A stretch of 64,000 nt of DNA from the NCBI RefSeq assembly GCF_007859075.1, contig NZ_VOAK01000021.1, positions 124,001 through 188,000 of the forward strand, given 5' to 3'. Positions within the stretch are counted from its first letter, which is position 1. Each line of letters opens with the position of its first letter. The position numbers were made by a program, and so were the translations under genes. Source of the stretch: Gemmobacter aquaticus. Its GTDB lineage: Bacteria > Pseudomonadota > Alphaproteobacteria > Rhodobacterales > Rhodobacteraceae. The notes below the pieces were generated by a model, which was not told where the DNA came from, did not search any database, and saw only the letters and a list, made by a program, of their open reading frames with translations. Shown piece by piece: positions 7,963 to 15,952 of this stretch.

Positions 7963-9969
7963 CTAGCGGACATGGGCCGCACGCGGCCGGCCTGCGGCAG
8001 TGGCAACCACATTTGCCTCGATGACCATCCGGCGGCCCTCAATCTCGACCTCGCGGATGTCACGCTTCAGTTGAACCTCGGCGTCTTCGGCCCCGGCACG
8101 GGCGGCGCGGGACAGCACTTCCGCAGAGAGGCTGGCTTCAAGGGCGGCGAGTGCGTCCTCAAGCCTTGGGAAAGACTGGTTACCGTCGGGCAGATGCGCA
8201 ACAAAACGACCTTCACCGGGACAGGAGACAAGGCCCGTGGCTGTCTGGCGAACCTGCCCCACAACGGCACCAATCGCGTTTGCGACATCGGCGTGATCGG
8301 GAAGGATCATCTCGGCGCCGAGGAAGATGCCGACCGCACCGTAGTATGAGGGCGCCGACGCCCCCAACCCGATCACCGGAACGCCAAGGCGCAGCGTGGT
8401 CTGCACGACACCCCTGTGCCCCGCAATGCCAAGACGCGTCAGGACATGCCGGGCCAAAGCACCCGGGTCCTCATCCCCAAGGGCGGGGTCTTCGGCGAAT
8501 GCAGCCTCCAGCAGGCAATCGGCTGTCTGATGGGTCAGCTGATCGATGATGCGTTGCGCAAGATCCTTGGGGTCGGTCGCGAAACGCTCACCCTTGCCGG
8601 TGCGGCGGCGGCCCATCAGGCGCAGGGCCTTTTCCGCGGCCGCCCGGTCCCAGGCATCAAGCCGGCCCAGAACATGGCTTGCGTCTGATGGCGTGACGCC
8701 GGCGATCATTACAAGGCCGCGTGCAACCAGCCGGTCCATCGCCGCAACCTCAAGCCGCGAGGTGATGGGGCGGGCCATGGGCATGGGTTCGGTGATCCGC
8801 GCCAGGAGGGCCTCTTCCCGCGCCGAAAGCCCACCCGACGATCCGGGCATCGGCACGACAAAGCGGCCGTCGAATTCGCCGGCAACCTCGGTCGAAAGCG
8901 CCCGATCAAGGGCGGCATGGACCATCGCCCCGTGATCCTGCGCCAGAAGCGACACCGGGATCAGACGACGCGGTCCAAGACGCAGACCTCCGTCCAGACC
9001 GGACTGGATCAGATGCACCTCGGAATCGCCGCCAAGCCCGGTCGTGCGCATCGCCACCGCCTCGACCATCGTGCGGAAGCCGCCGACGCGGGCGCCTTCG
9101 GGGTCGATCTCGGGCAAGCCATCCTTCAGAAGTGCGACATCGGTCGTCGTCCCCCCGATGTCCGAGACCAGCGCATCGCTTTGCCCCGTCAGCCAGCGCG
9201 CACCCACGATCGAGGCGGCAGGTCCCGAGAGGATCGTCTCGATCGGACGCTCCCGCACCATGGCAGCCGAGATCAGCGCCCCATCACCCCGCACCACCAT
9301 CAAGGGCGCGTCGATCCCCACGGCATCAAGGTGGCTTTCGCAGGCCGCAACCAGACGGTCGATCATCCCGATCAGACGGGCGTTCAACACCGCCGTCAGC
9401 GCGCGCTTGGGGCCGTTCAGCCCGGCCGACAATTCATGCGAGCAGGTCACAGGCCGACCCGTCGCGGCACGGATCGCCTCGCGCGCGGCGACCTCATGCG
9501 CGGGATTGCGGGTGGCGAAACGGGCGGCGACGGCAAAGCCCATGACCTCGGGCGCAAGGCGCGCCACTTCGGCGGAAAGCCGGGCGAGATCCAGCGGTGC
9601 GGCCTCGGCCCCCGAATGTTCGTGCCCACCAGCCAGCAGCAGAACCGGATCACCCCCAAGCGCCTCGGTCAGGCCGCCCCTTTCAAGATCGGCCTCGTCG
9701 AAGCCGATGAAGATCAGCGCAACGCGTCCGCCCTGCCCTTCAACCAGCGCATTGGTTGCAAGCGTCGTTGACAGCGAGACAAGTGCGATCTGCGATGGCG
9801 CGACGCCTGCGGCGGCAAGCGCCGCATCGACCGCACGGCCAATCCCTTGTGACAGGTCGGCCCGTGTGGTCAGTGATTTTGCCTTGCCCAGCACATGCGT
9901 CGCCGCCTCATCCACGATGACTGCGTCGGTATAGGTGCCGCCGGTATCGACACCGAGGAAATAAGCCAT
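7963..9969 (-). CDS. Hydantoinase/oxoprolinase family protein, HyuA-like
   Basis: A 668-residue ASKHA-fold ATPase. GVDTGGTYTDAVIVDE at residues 5-20 is the N-terminal phosphate-binding motif, and VSDIGGTTTDVALL near residue 280 is the second. The domain order (Hydant_A_N, Hydantoinase_A, C-terminal part) matches subunit A of N-methylhydantoinase/5-oxoprolinase, which opens a five-membered ring at the cost of ATP. The start ATG at 9969 follows AGGGG. No HyuB subunit gene is adjacent, so it may act alone or with a distant partner. It is preceded on the same strand by argE with an intergenic repeat between them. Confidence 0.9.
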   Translation of the reverse strand: MAYFLGVDTGGTYTDAVIVDEAATHVLGKAKSLTTRADLSQGIGRAVDAALAAAGVAPSQIALVSLSTTLATNALVEGQGGRVALIFIGFDEADLERGGLTEALGGDPVLLLAGGHEHSGAEAAPLDLARLSAEVARLAPEVMGFAVAARFATRNPAHEVAAREAIRAATGRPVTCSHELSAGLNGPKRALTAVLNARLIGMIDRLVAACESHLDAVGIDAPLMVVRGDGALISAAMVRERPIETILSGPAASIVGARWLTGQSDALVSDIGGTTTDVALLKDGLPEIDPEGARVGGFRTMVEAVAMRTTGLGGDSEVHLIQSGLDGGLRLGPRRLIPVSLLAQDHGAMVHAALDRALSTEVAGEFDGRFVVPMPGSSGGLSAREEALLARITEPMPMARPITSRLEVAAMDRLVARGLVMIAGVTPSDASHVLGRLDAWDRAAAEKALRLMGRRRTGKGERFATDPKDLAQRIIDQLTHQTADCLLEAAFAEDPALGDEDPGALARHVLTRLGIAGHRGVVQTTLRLGVPVIGLGASAPSYYGAVGIFLGAEMILPDHADVANAIGAVVGQVRQTATGLVSCPGEGRFVAHLPDGNQSFPRLEDALAALEASLSAEVLSRAARAGAEDAEVQLKRDIREVEIEGRRMVIEANVVATAAGRPRAAHVR

Positions 9970-10062
9970 GGTCCTGCCCCTGTTCGCTGGCATCCGGTTT
10001 AGGGCGCCGGGAGGGAAAGATCATCCCCCATGGCGACCAGAACTTGTGCGGTACCGGCAGAT

Positions 10063-10115
10063 CGGGGGCGCTGCCCCCGCCCGTTCCGGGCTCCCCCGGG
10101 ATATTTGGAAAGGAA
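10063..10115. repeat. Rhodobacteraceae-type intergenic repeat element
   Basis: CGGGGGC-GCT-GCCCCCG (10063-10079) is a perfect 7-bp hairpin. It is followed by CCGGG-N4-CCCGG and then GATATTTGGAAAGGAAA. This arrangement of GC-rich hairpins plus a CCCGGGATATTTGG-like tail recurs between genes in many Rhodobacteraceae genomes, as I recall. It lies just after the argE stop and may terminate argE transcription. Only one copy was noticed in this window. Confidence 0.55.
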
Positions 10116-10121
10116 AGCGGA

Positions 10122-11270
10122 TCAGAGGCCGGACTCGAGCCGCGCAAGCAACGCCTCGAGCATCGCCTCGCAGCGTGCCATCTGCTCGACCGTCACGAAT
10201 TCGTCGGGCTTGTGGCCCTGCGCCATCGATCCGGGGCCGCAGATCACCGTGGGGATGCCAAGCCGCTGCGAGAAAAGGCCGCCTTCGGTGCCGAAGGCCA
10301 CCTTGATCGTGCCATTGGCGCCCGTCAGCGATTTGACAAAGTTCACCACCTGCGCATCGCTGGGCGTGCCGAGGCCGGGATAGTCCCAAAGCCGCTCCAC
10401 CCGGATCTCCGCCTCGGGGAAGGCGGTTTTCAGCGGCGCGGTGATCCTGTCAGCCGCCGCGCGAAGGGACAGGATCAGCGTCTCGGGGTCATGCTCGGCA
10501 AGGCTGCGGATCTCGAAGTCGAGCGTGGCGGTGTTGGGCACGATGTTGACCTGAACACCGCCCTGCATCTTGCCGACGTGGATCGTCGAATAGGCCACGT
10601 CATAGTCACCATCGAACGGACCTTCGGCCGCCACCTGCGCCTGAAGGGCGCGCACCTCACCCATGAAATCCGCTGCCAGATGCAGCGCGTTCAGTGCAAG
10701 GGGCGCAAGGGCCGAATGACCCTCGCGGCCGATGCAGGTAGCCCGCAGCGCGATCTTGCCTTTGTGGCCGGTCGCAACCTGCATGTTGGTCGGCTCTCCG
10801 ACGATACAGAAGCGCGGTTTGACGGGGGCTTTCGCCAGCATGGCAACAAGCGAGCGCACCCCCATGCAGCCGATCTCTTCGTCATAGGACAGTGCAAGGT
10901 GCAGCGGCACTTTCAGCGGGCGCTTCGCCGCCTTCAGCATGGCGTCGATCGCAAGGGCGCAGAAGCCCTTCATGTCGGCCGCGCCCCGACCATAGTAGCG
11001 GCCATCCTCTTCGGTCAGCGCAAAGGGCGGTTTGGTCCAGGCCTGGCCTTCGACCGGAACGACATCCGTGTGGCCCGAGAGCATGACACCCCCCTGCCCT
11101 TCGGGCCCGACTGTCGCATAAAGGTTGGCCTTCTGGCCCTCTGCATCAGGGATCAGCGTCACGGCGATGCCCGCGTCCTCAAGCCGCGCCTTGATCCAGT
11201 GCATCAGCTGCAAGTTCGGTCGCGCGCTGACCGTATCGTGGCGCATCAGTTGCTCGAAGATATCTCGCAT
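10122..11270 (-). CDS. argE: Acetylornithine deacetylase
   Basis: A 382-residue cytosolic M20 metallopeptidase-family enzyme that would hydrolyse N-acetylornithine to ornithine and acetate in arginine synthesis. Metal and catalytic motifs are intact: SGHTDVVP (His and Asp ligands, about residues 65-72), GRGAADMKG (about 94-102), and YDEEIGCMG with the catalytic Glu pair (about 129-137). Length and the C-terminal GPGSMAQGHKPDEFV motif fit ArgE better than DapE. The neighbour is a hydantoinase-like gene, so an alternative role in acyl-amino-acid catabolism is possible. It is the first gene of a short minus-strand unit. Confidence 0.88.
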   Translation of the reverse strand: MRDIFEQLMRHDTVSARPNLQLMHWIKARLEDAGIAVTLIPDAEGQKANLYATVGPEGQGGVMLSGHTDVVPVEGQAWTKPPFALTEEDGRYYGRGAADMKGFCALAIDAMLKAAKRPLKVPLHLALSYDEEIGCMGVRSLVAMLAKAPVKPRFCIVGEPTNMQVATGHKGKIALRATCIGREGHSALAPLALNALHLAADFMGEVRALQAQVAAEGPFDGDYDVAYSTIHVGKMQGGVQVNIVPNTATLDFEIRSLAEHDPETLILSLRAAADRITAPLKTAFPEAEIRVERLWDYPGLGTPSDAQVVNFVKSLTGANGTIKVAFGTEGGLFSQRLGIPTVICGPGSMAQGHKPDEFVTVEQMARCEAMLEALLARLESGL

Positions 11271-11398
11271 TGCCTCATCCCTTCTTATGTCTGCACAAAT
11301 AGCGCCAAGTCAGCGTCGGGGAAAGTGGCTTTGCAGGGCAAGGTCTTTCCTTTCGGCGCCCGTGCTGTCAGGTTGCGCCAGCTTTTGACGGAGTCCGC

Positions 11399-12007
11399 AT
11401 GCGCCTTGCCTTCCTCATGCCCGCCCTGATCCTTGGCGGCGCCGCCTCTGCCGCGCCCGACGGCCCTGTGGCGCGCGCCGTGATGGCGCAGCAGCTGTTT
11501 GATGCGGGCGTCACCACACGCGACGGGCTGACTCAGATCGCTGCGGCCCGGCTCGCTGCGGGCATCACCATGCAGCCGATCCCACGCGAACTAAAGGTTG
11601 AAGGCAAGGGCAAGGCCGAAGATGCGCCCCTGCCTCTGGATGCAGCGCAGATGCTGGCGGCGGCGCGTGCGGCTGTGGCGATGGATGAAACTCTTGGCAT
11701 TCTGATGACCTCGACCGAGGCAACGGCCGAGGTTCTGCCCAAGGACAGCCTGCGCATGTCGGAAGCTGCGCTGGCCCCAGGCCAGTCCCATCTGTACGAA
11801 ATGCCCGCCGAAGGGGGTGTTGCGCTCGATATCGGTGTGCTGGCAGCATCTGGCACGCGGATCGCGCTGGAGGTTGCTCAAGGTGAGCAGATCCTCTGCC
11901 GCGCCGAGCGTCTGTGCAGCGTGACCCTGACGGAAAGCGCGCAGATCACCGTCACCCTGCACAATCCGGGCGAAGGCGCGGCGGGCTATCGGCTGCTGAC
12001 CAACTGA
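11399..12007 (+). CDS. Secreted hypothetical protein, 202 residues
   Basis: Starts with a clear Sec signal peptide (MRLAFLMPALILGGAASA, cleavage after ASA near residue 18). The ATG follows ACGGAG at 5-base spacing. Residues 25-115 are Ala-rich and helical. The C-terminal 75 residues alternate hydrophobic and polar as a beta domain with two cysteines (LCRAERLCSV, about residues 165-174) that could form a disulfide. The ending GYRLLTN resembles pre-peptidase C-terminal beta-sandwiches. I do not recognise a specific family. It is convergent with the FtsX permease gene and probably periplasmic. Confidence 0.75.
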   Translation: MRLAFLMPALILGGAASAAPDGPVARAVMAQQLFDAGVTTRDGLTQIAAARLAAGITMQPIPRELKVEGKGKAEDAPLPLDAAQMLAAARAAVAMDETLGILMTSTEATAEVLPKDSLRMSEAALAPGQSHLYEMPAEGGVALDIGVLAASGTRIALEVAQGEQILCRAERLCSVTLTESAQITVTLHNPGEGAAGYRLLTN

Positions 12008-12023
12008 CCCGCCGCCACCGAGG

Positions 12024-14537
12024 TCAATCCTGCGGCCGCAACACCCGCGCCGGGCGGGCGGCAAGTGGTCGCAGAATGAAGACGACGCTGGCAACAAGGC
12101 TGGCTGCAATGCCCACAAGCACGACCGAAAGGGCCGAGAGCGGCTCAAAGCTGTAGCTTGCCTCCATCACCCAAACCATGACGACCCACCCGGAAATGGC
12201 CCCTACCAAGATGGCAACCAGTCCCGCCGCAGCCCCCATCAGCGCCTGTCGCATGAGGAAGCCGCCAAGGATTTGCCGACGAGTCGCGCCCAGCACCTTG
12301 AGCACCGCCGATTCGTACACCCGCGCAGGCTCACCGGCGGCGGCGGCACCGATCAGCACAACAAAGCCGGTCAGAAGCACCGCACCGGCCGACCAGACCG
12401 TGGCGGTCGCAATCGCATCCAGCGCCTCGGTCACGCGGTCGATCACGTCACGCACGCGGATCGCGGTGATGTTGGGCCAGTTGTTGGAAAGGGTGCGCAG
12501 GAACCGCGCCTCGGATTCGGGCGGCGTATAGACCGTCGCGATATGGGTATGGGGTGCGCCCGAAAGGGCGGCTGCGTTCAGCGTCAGCACAAAGCCCATG
12601 CCCCCCGTCGCGAAATCGACCGCACGAAAGCTGGTGATCCGTGCGGTGATATCGCGGCCCAGCACGTTGATCGTCAGACTGTCGCCCAGCTTCAACCCCA
12701 GCTCCTCAGCCTCGGTCGCCGAAAAGCTCACTTGCGGCTCGCCGGAGTATCCCTCGGGCCACCAGGTGCCTTCGGTGATCGTGGTGCCCTTGGGCAAGGC
12801 GTCGGCATAGGTGATGCCCCGATCGCCACGGACGACCCAGTGATCACCGGCAACCTCTTTGGCCGGGCGGCCGTTGATCTGGGTGATGACCCCGCGCAGC
12901 ATGGGCGCCGTATCGACCCGGCTGATCTCGGCATCACCGTCTGTCAGCGTTCGGAAGGGTTCGATCTGATCGGGCTGGATATCGACAAGAAAGTAGGCCG
13001 GCGCGCGGTCCGGAAGGTCGCGGTCGATGGCGCTGCGCAGGTTGGTGTCGATCTGCCCGACTGTCGCCAGCACGGAAAGACCCAGCCCAAGAGACAGGAT
13101 CACTGACACCGTCTCGCCGCGCTCTGCACCGATGGCGCCAAGAGCCGCGCGCAGCCGCATCCGCCCCCGTAGCCTGCGGGCGACACGCCGGGCGAGGTGG
13201 CGCAGGCCTATTGCGACCGCGACGAGCAGGCCCAAGGTCGCCGTGACCCCGGCAAGCGTGCCAAGCGCAAGCTGCCATGCGCCCGACATCAGGACCGCGC
13301 CCCCGATCAGCAGAAGCGCCAGCACCCCGACCCGCAAGACCCTGCCCGCGCGCGGCAGCACACTGCGCCCCGCGCCGCGATAGAGTGCCGCCGCACGCAC
13401 CCGCTCGGTCTGTGCAAGCGGCCACATGGCAAAGATCAACGCGGTCAGCAGGCCGTAAAACGCGGCCTCGGCCATCGGGCGGGCATAAAGTCCAAACGCT
13501 GTGGGAAATGGCATGGCAGCAGAAATCAGGGGGGCCGTAAGCAGAACGCCCACCGCACCAAGCGCCAGCCCGGCCAGAACACCCACACCCGCCAGCAGGC
13601 CCACTTGGATGAGGTAGATGCGAAAAACGAGGCCACTTTCGGCGCCCAGCGTCTTCAACGTCGCAATGACGGGCACCTTGCCCTCTAGCCACGCCCGCAC
13701 GGCGCTTGAAACGCCAACACCGCCCACTGCGAGCCCTGCGAGACCGACCAGCACAAGAAAAGATCCGATCCGCTCGACAAAGCGTTCGGTGCCGGGGGCT
13801 GCGTTGCGCGTGTCACGCCAGCGAAGGCCCTTGTCGGTGAATGTCGCCTCGGCCTGCACTTGAAGCGCCGCAAGATCGGTGCCCGGCGGCAGATCCAACC
13901 GGTATTCGCTGTCATAAAGCGAGCCCGCCATCAGAAGCCCCGACCCTTCAAGATCTGCGCTGCGCACAAGCATGGGTGGCCCAAGGCCAAAGCCGGCGGC
14001 CGCACTGTCTGGCTGACGCAACAGCGCGGCAGTGACACGGAAATCCCGCTCTCCCAACCGAACCGTGTCGCCCGGCGCAACGCCCAGACGCTCCAGCAGC
14101 ACCGGATCGATGACAGCACCCGGAAGTCCATTTTTGTCGACGCCGAGCGCCTCGTCGAGCGGGATCGGCGGATCAAGCTCTACCGCGCCGAACAGGGGGT
14201 AAAGATCATCGACTGCCGTCACCTGTGTCAGCGCCCGCGCCTCGCCCGCACCGACCATCGATCGGAACTCGATCACTTCGGACACGCGTTCGGCCACCTC
14301 GGCCATGAAGGCGCGCTCATCAGGATCAGCCCGCCGGTAGGTGAACTCCATCTGGGCGTCTCCGCCCAGAATCACGGCCCCCTGCGAGGCAAGTCCCGCC
14401 CCGATCGCTGCACGCACCTGCCCGACGGCGGCAATCGCCGCCACCCCAAGCGCGATGCAGGTCAGGAAAATGCCAAAGCCGCGCAATCCGCTGCGCAGGT
14501 CGCGTCGTGCCAGACGCCACGCCAGCGTCCAGCTCAT
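12024..14537 (-). CDS. ABC transporter permease, FtsX/YbbP family
   Basis: An 837-residue membrane protein with two FtsX-type permease units. There is an N-terminal helix (about residues 18-40), a large MacB-like periplasmic domain (about 45-245), and helices near 255-375. A central pair lies near 400-450, a second periplasmic domain spans about 480-700, and three C-terminal helices end the protein. The layout and length match E. coli YbbP. Its start overlaps the stop of the ATPase gene by 4 bases (ATGA), so the two are translationally coupled. Together with the ATPase and the nearby TesA homologue this is the conserved ybbA-ybbP-tesA neighbourhood, thought to export or extract lipophilic compounds from the membrane. 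Confidence 0.9.
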   Translation of the reverse strand: MSWTLAWRLARRDLRSGLRGFGIFLTCIALGVAAIAAVGQVRAAIGAGLASQGAVILGGDAQMEFTYRRADPDERAFMAEVAERVSEVIEFRSMVGAGEARALTQVTAVDDLYPLFGAVELDPPIPLDEALGVDKNGLPGAVIDPVLLERLGVAPGDTVRLGERDFRVTAALLRQPDSAAAGFGLGPPMLVRSADLEGSGLLMAGSLYDSEYRLDLPPGTDLAALQVQAEATFTDKGLRWRDTRNAAPGTERFVERIGSFLVLVGLAGLAVGGVGVSSAVRAWLEGKVPVIATLKTLGAESGLVFRIYLIQVGLLAGVGVLAGLALGAVGVLLTAPLISAAMPFPTAFGLYARPMAEAAFYGLLTALIFAMWPLAQTERVRAAALYRGAGRSVLPRAGRVLRVGVLALLLIGGAVLMSGAWQLALGTLAGVTATLGLLVAVAIGLRHLARRVARRLRGRMRLRAALGAIGAERGETVSVILSLGLGLSVLATVGQIDTNLRSAIDRDLPDRAPAYFLVDIQPDQIEPFRTLTDGDAEISRVDTAPMLRGVITQINGRPAKEVAGDHWVVRGDRGITYADALPKGTTITEGTWWPEGYSGEPQVSFSATEAEELGLKLGDSLTINVLGRDITARITSFRAVDFATGGMGFVLTLNAAALSGAPHTHIATVYTPPESEARFLRTLSNNWPNITAIRVRDVIDRVTEALDAIATATVWSAGAVLLTGFVVLIGAAAAGEPARVYESAVLKVLGATRRQILGGFLMRQALMGAAAGLVAILVGAISGWVVMVWVMEASYSFEPLSALSVVLVGIAASLVASVVFILRPLAARPARVLRPQD

Positions 14538-15220
14538 GCCGCCACCCCGTCCGCCGCAATGCGTCCGTCGAGCAGACGCACCACACGGTCGCAGCGCGCC
14601 GCAAGCTCGGGCGCGTGGGTGACCATGATCAGGGTGGCGCCATGCCGGTCGCGCAGGTCAAAGAGCAGATCCATCACCGCAGCGCCGTTTGCGGCATCGA
14701 GGTTGCCCGTCGGCTCATCCGCAAGAAGGATCTCGGGGCGCGAAACGACGGCGCGGGCAAGCGCCACGCGCTGCTGCTCGCCCCCCGACAGTTGCGCAGG
14801 CACATGGTCAAGCCGGTGGCCCAGCCCCACCGCTCGCAACTCGGCCTCGGCCCGGTCAAAGGCATCTGCTGCGCCGGCCAGTTCCAGCGGCAGCGCCACG
14901 TTCTCCAGCGCCGTCATGGTCGGGATCAGGTGAAAGCTCTGGAATACCACGCCCATGCTGCCGCGCCGAAAGCGGGCCAGCGCGTCCTCATCCATTGCGC
15001 CAAGGTCATGTCCAAGCGCGCGGACCGTGCCTGCCGTTGGACGCTCCAGCCCGCCCATCAGCATCAGAAGCGAGGACTTGCCCGACCCGGACGGGCCGAT
15101 CAACCCGACCGACTGGCCCCGTTCAACTGTCAGTGTGATGCCCCGCAGCACCTCGACCGGGCCGGCGTTTCCCGCCAATGTCAGCTGCGCCCCGTCAAGC
15201 GCGAGAATCGGTTCAGCCAT
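14534..15220 (-). CDS. ABC transporter ATP-binding protein, YbbA/LolD-like
   Basis: A 228-residue nucleotide-binding subunit of the MacB/LolD class. Walker A is GPSGSGKSSLLMLMGG (about residues 42-57), the signature is LSGGEQQRVALARA (about 142-155), and Walker B ILLADEPTGNLD follows directly. The Q-loop is FQSFHLIPTM. The ATG at 15220 is chosen because AGAGG lies 8 bases upstream; a start two codons earlier is possible. It energises the FtsX-type permease encoded downstream with a 4-base overlap. It is divergent from the TesA-like gene. Confidence 0.93.
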   Translation of the reverse strand: MAEPILALDGAQLTLAGNAGPVEVLRGITLTVERGQSVGLIGPSGSGKSSLLMLMGGLERPTAGTVRALGHDLGAMDEDALARFRRGSMGVVFQSFHLIPTMTALENVALPLELAGAADAFDRAEAELRAVGLGHRLDHVPAQLSGGEQQRVALARAVVSRPEILLADEPTGNLDAANGAAVMDLLFDLRDRHGATLIMVTHAPELAARCDRVVRLLDGRIAADGVAA

Positions 15221-15272
15221 GCCCATTGCCTCTTGTCTCTGCCCGTCACGTGTTTCTGCATTTGCATATGGG

Positions 15273-15911
15273 GTGCGCCGGCATTCCGGCAACGCCTTCA
15301 TCGCATTGATTTTGTCGACCACCGCCGTCGCGGCCGAACCCGTGACAGTGGTCGCACTGGGCGACAGCCTGACCGCGGGCTACGGCCTGCCGGAGGGCGA
15401 GGGATTCGTTCCGCAGCTTCAGAAGTGGCTCGATGCGAAAGGGGCCGAGGCGGTTGTGGTCAATGCCGGCGTGTCGGGCGACACCAGCGCGGGGGGACTT
15501 GCGCGGCTCGACTGGTCCCTGACACCCGATACCGATGCGCTGATCGTGGCCCTTGGCGGGAACGACCTTCTGCGCGGGCTCGATCCTGCGATTACGCGCG
15601 ACAATCTGGATGCGATCCTGACGAGCGCCGACGGGCGCGACCTGCCGGCTCTGCTGATCGGCCTGCCCGGTCCCACCAACTATGGGATCGAATGGAAAGA
15701 GCAATTCGACGCGATCTTCCCCGACCTTGCGAAAAAGCACGGCGCGCTGATCGAGCCGAATTTCATGGCCGGGATCGGTGGCGGCGAGCCCGAGGCGATG
15801 CGCCCCTATCTGCAGGCGGATGGCATCCACCCCTCTGCCGAAGGGGTCAGCCGCATCGTGGCGCAGCTTGGCCCACGCGTTCTTGAGTTGATCGAGCGCG
15901 CCAAGCCCTGA
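15273..15911 (+). CDS. tesA: Arylesterase / lysophospholipase L1, TesA-like SGNH hydrolase
   Basis: About 212 residues, exported. The chosen GTG start gives a convincing signal peptide (MRRHSGNAFIALILSTTAVA, cleavage near AVAA). An ATG at 15219 overlapping the divergent ATPase start is the alternative. SGNH blocks are present: GDSLTAGYGL (nucleophile Ser), the Gly in NAGVSGDTSAGG, LGGNDLLRG (Asn), and DGIHPSAEG with the catalytic Asp/His near the C-terminus. It should act in the periplasm on esters or thioesters and lysophospholipids. The divergent pairing with the YbbA/YbbP-type exporter is conserved in Proteobacteria. Confidence 0.9.
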   Translation: MRRHSGNAFIALILSTTAVAAEPVTVVALGDSLTAGYGLPEGEGFVPQLQKWLDAKGAEAVVVNAGVSGDTSAGGLARLDWSLTPDTDALIVALGGNDLLRGLDPAITRDNLDAILTSADGRDLPALLIGLPGPTNYGIEWKEQFDAIFPDLAKKHGALIEPNFMAGIGGGEPEAMRPYLQADGIHPSAEGVSRIVAQLGPRVLELIERAKP

Positions 15912-15934
15912 AGCAGGCGACGTGATGCGGGCGT

Positions 15935-15952
15935 CGGGCCGCTTACGGCCCG
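15935..15952. terminator. Bidirectional hairpin between tesA and the carboxypeptidase gene
   Basis: CGGGCCG-CTTA-CGGCCCG forms a 7-bp stem with a 4-base loop between two convergent genes and overlaps the stop codon of the minus-strand gene. There is no long U-run. A terminator role is inferred from position. Confidence 0.5.

Noticed and set aside
1-11270. A dedicated hydantoin or pyrimidine degradation island (amidohydrolase, importer, hydantoinase A, argE)
   Set aside because: The genes are split into separate units by unrelated genes and a tRNA, and HyuB is missing. The link is suggestive only.
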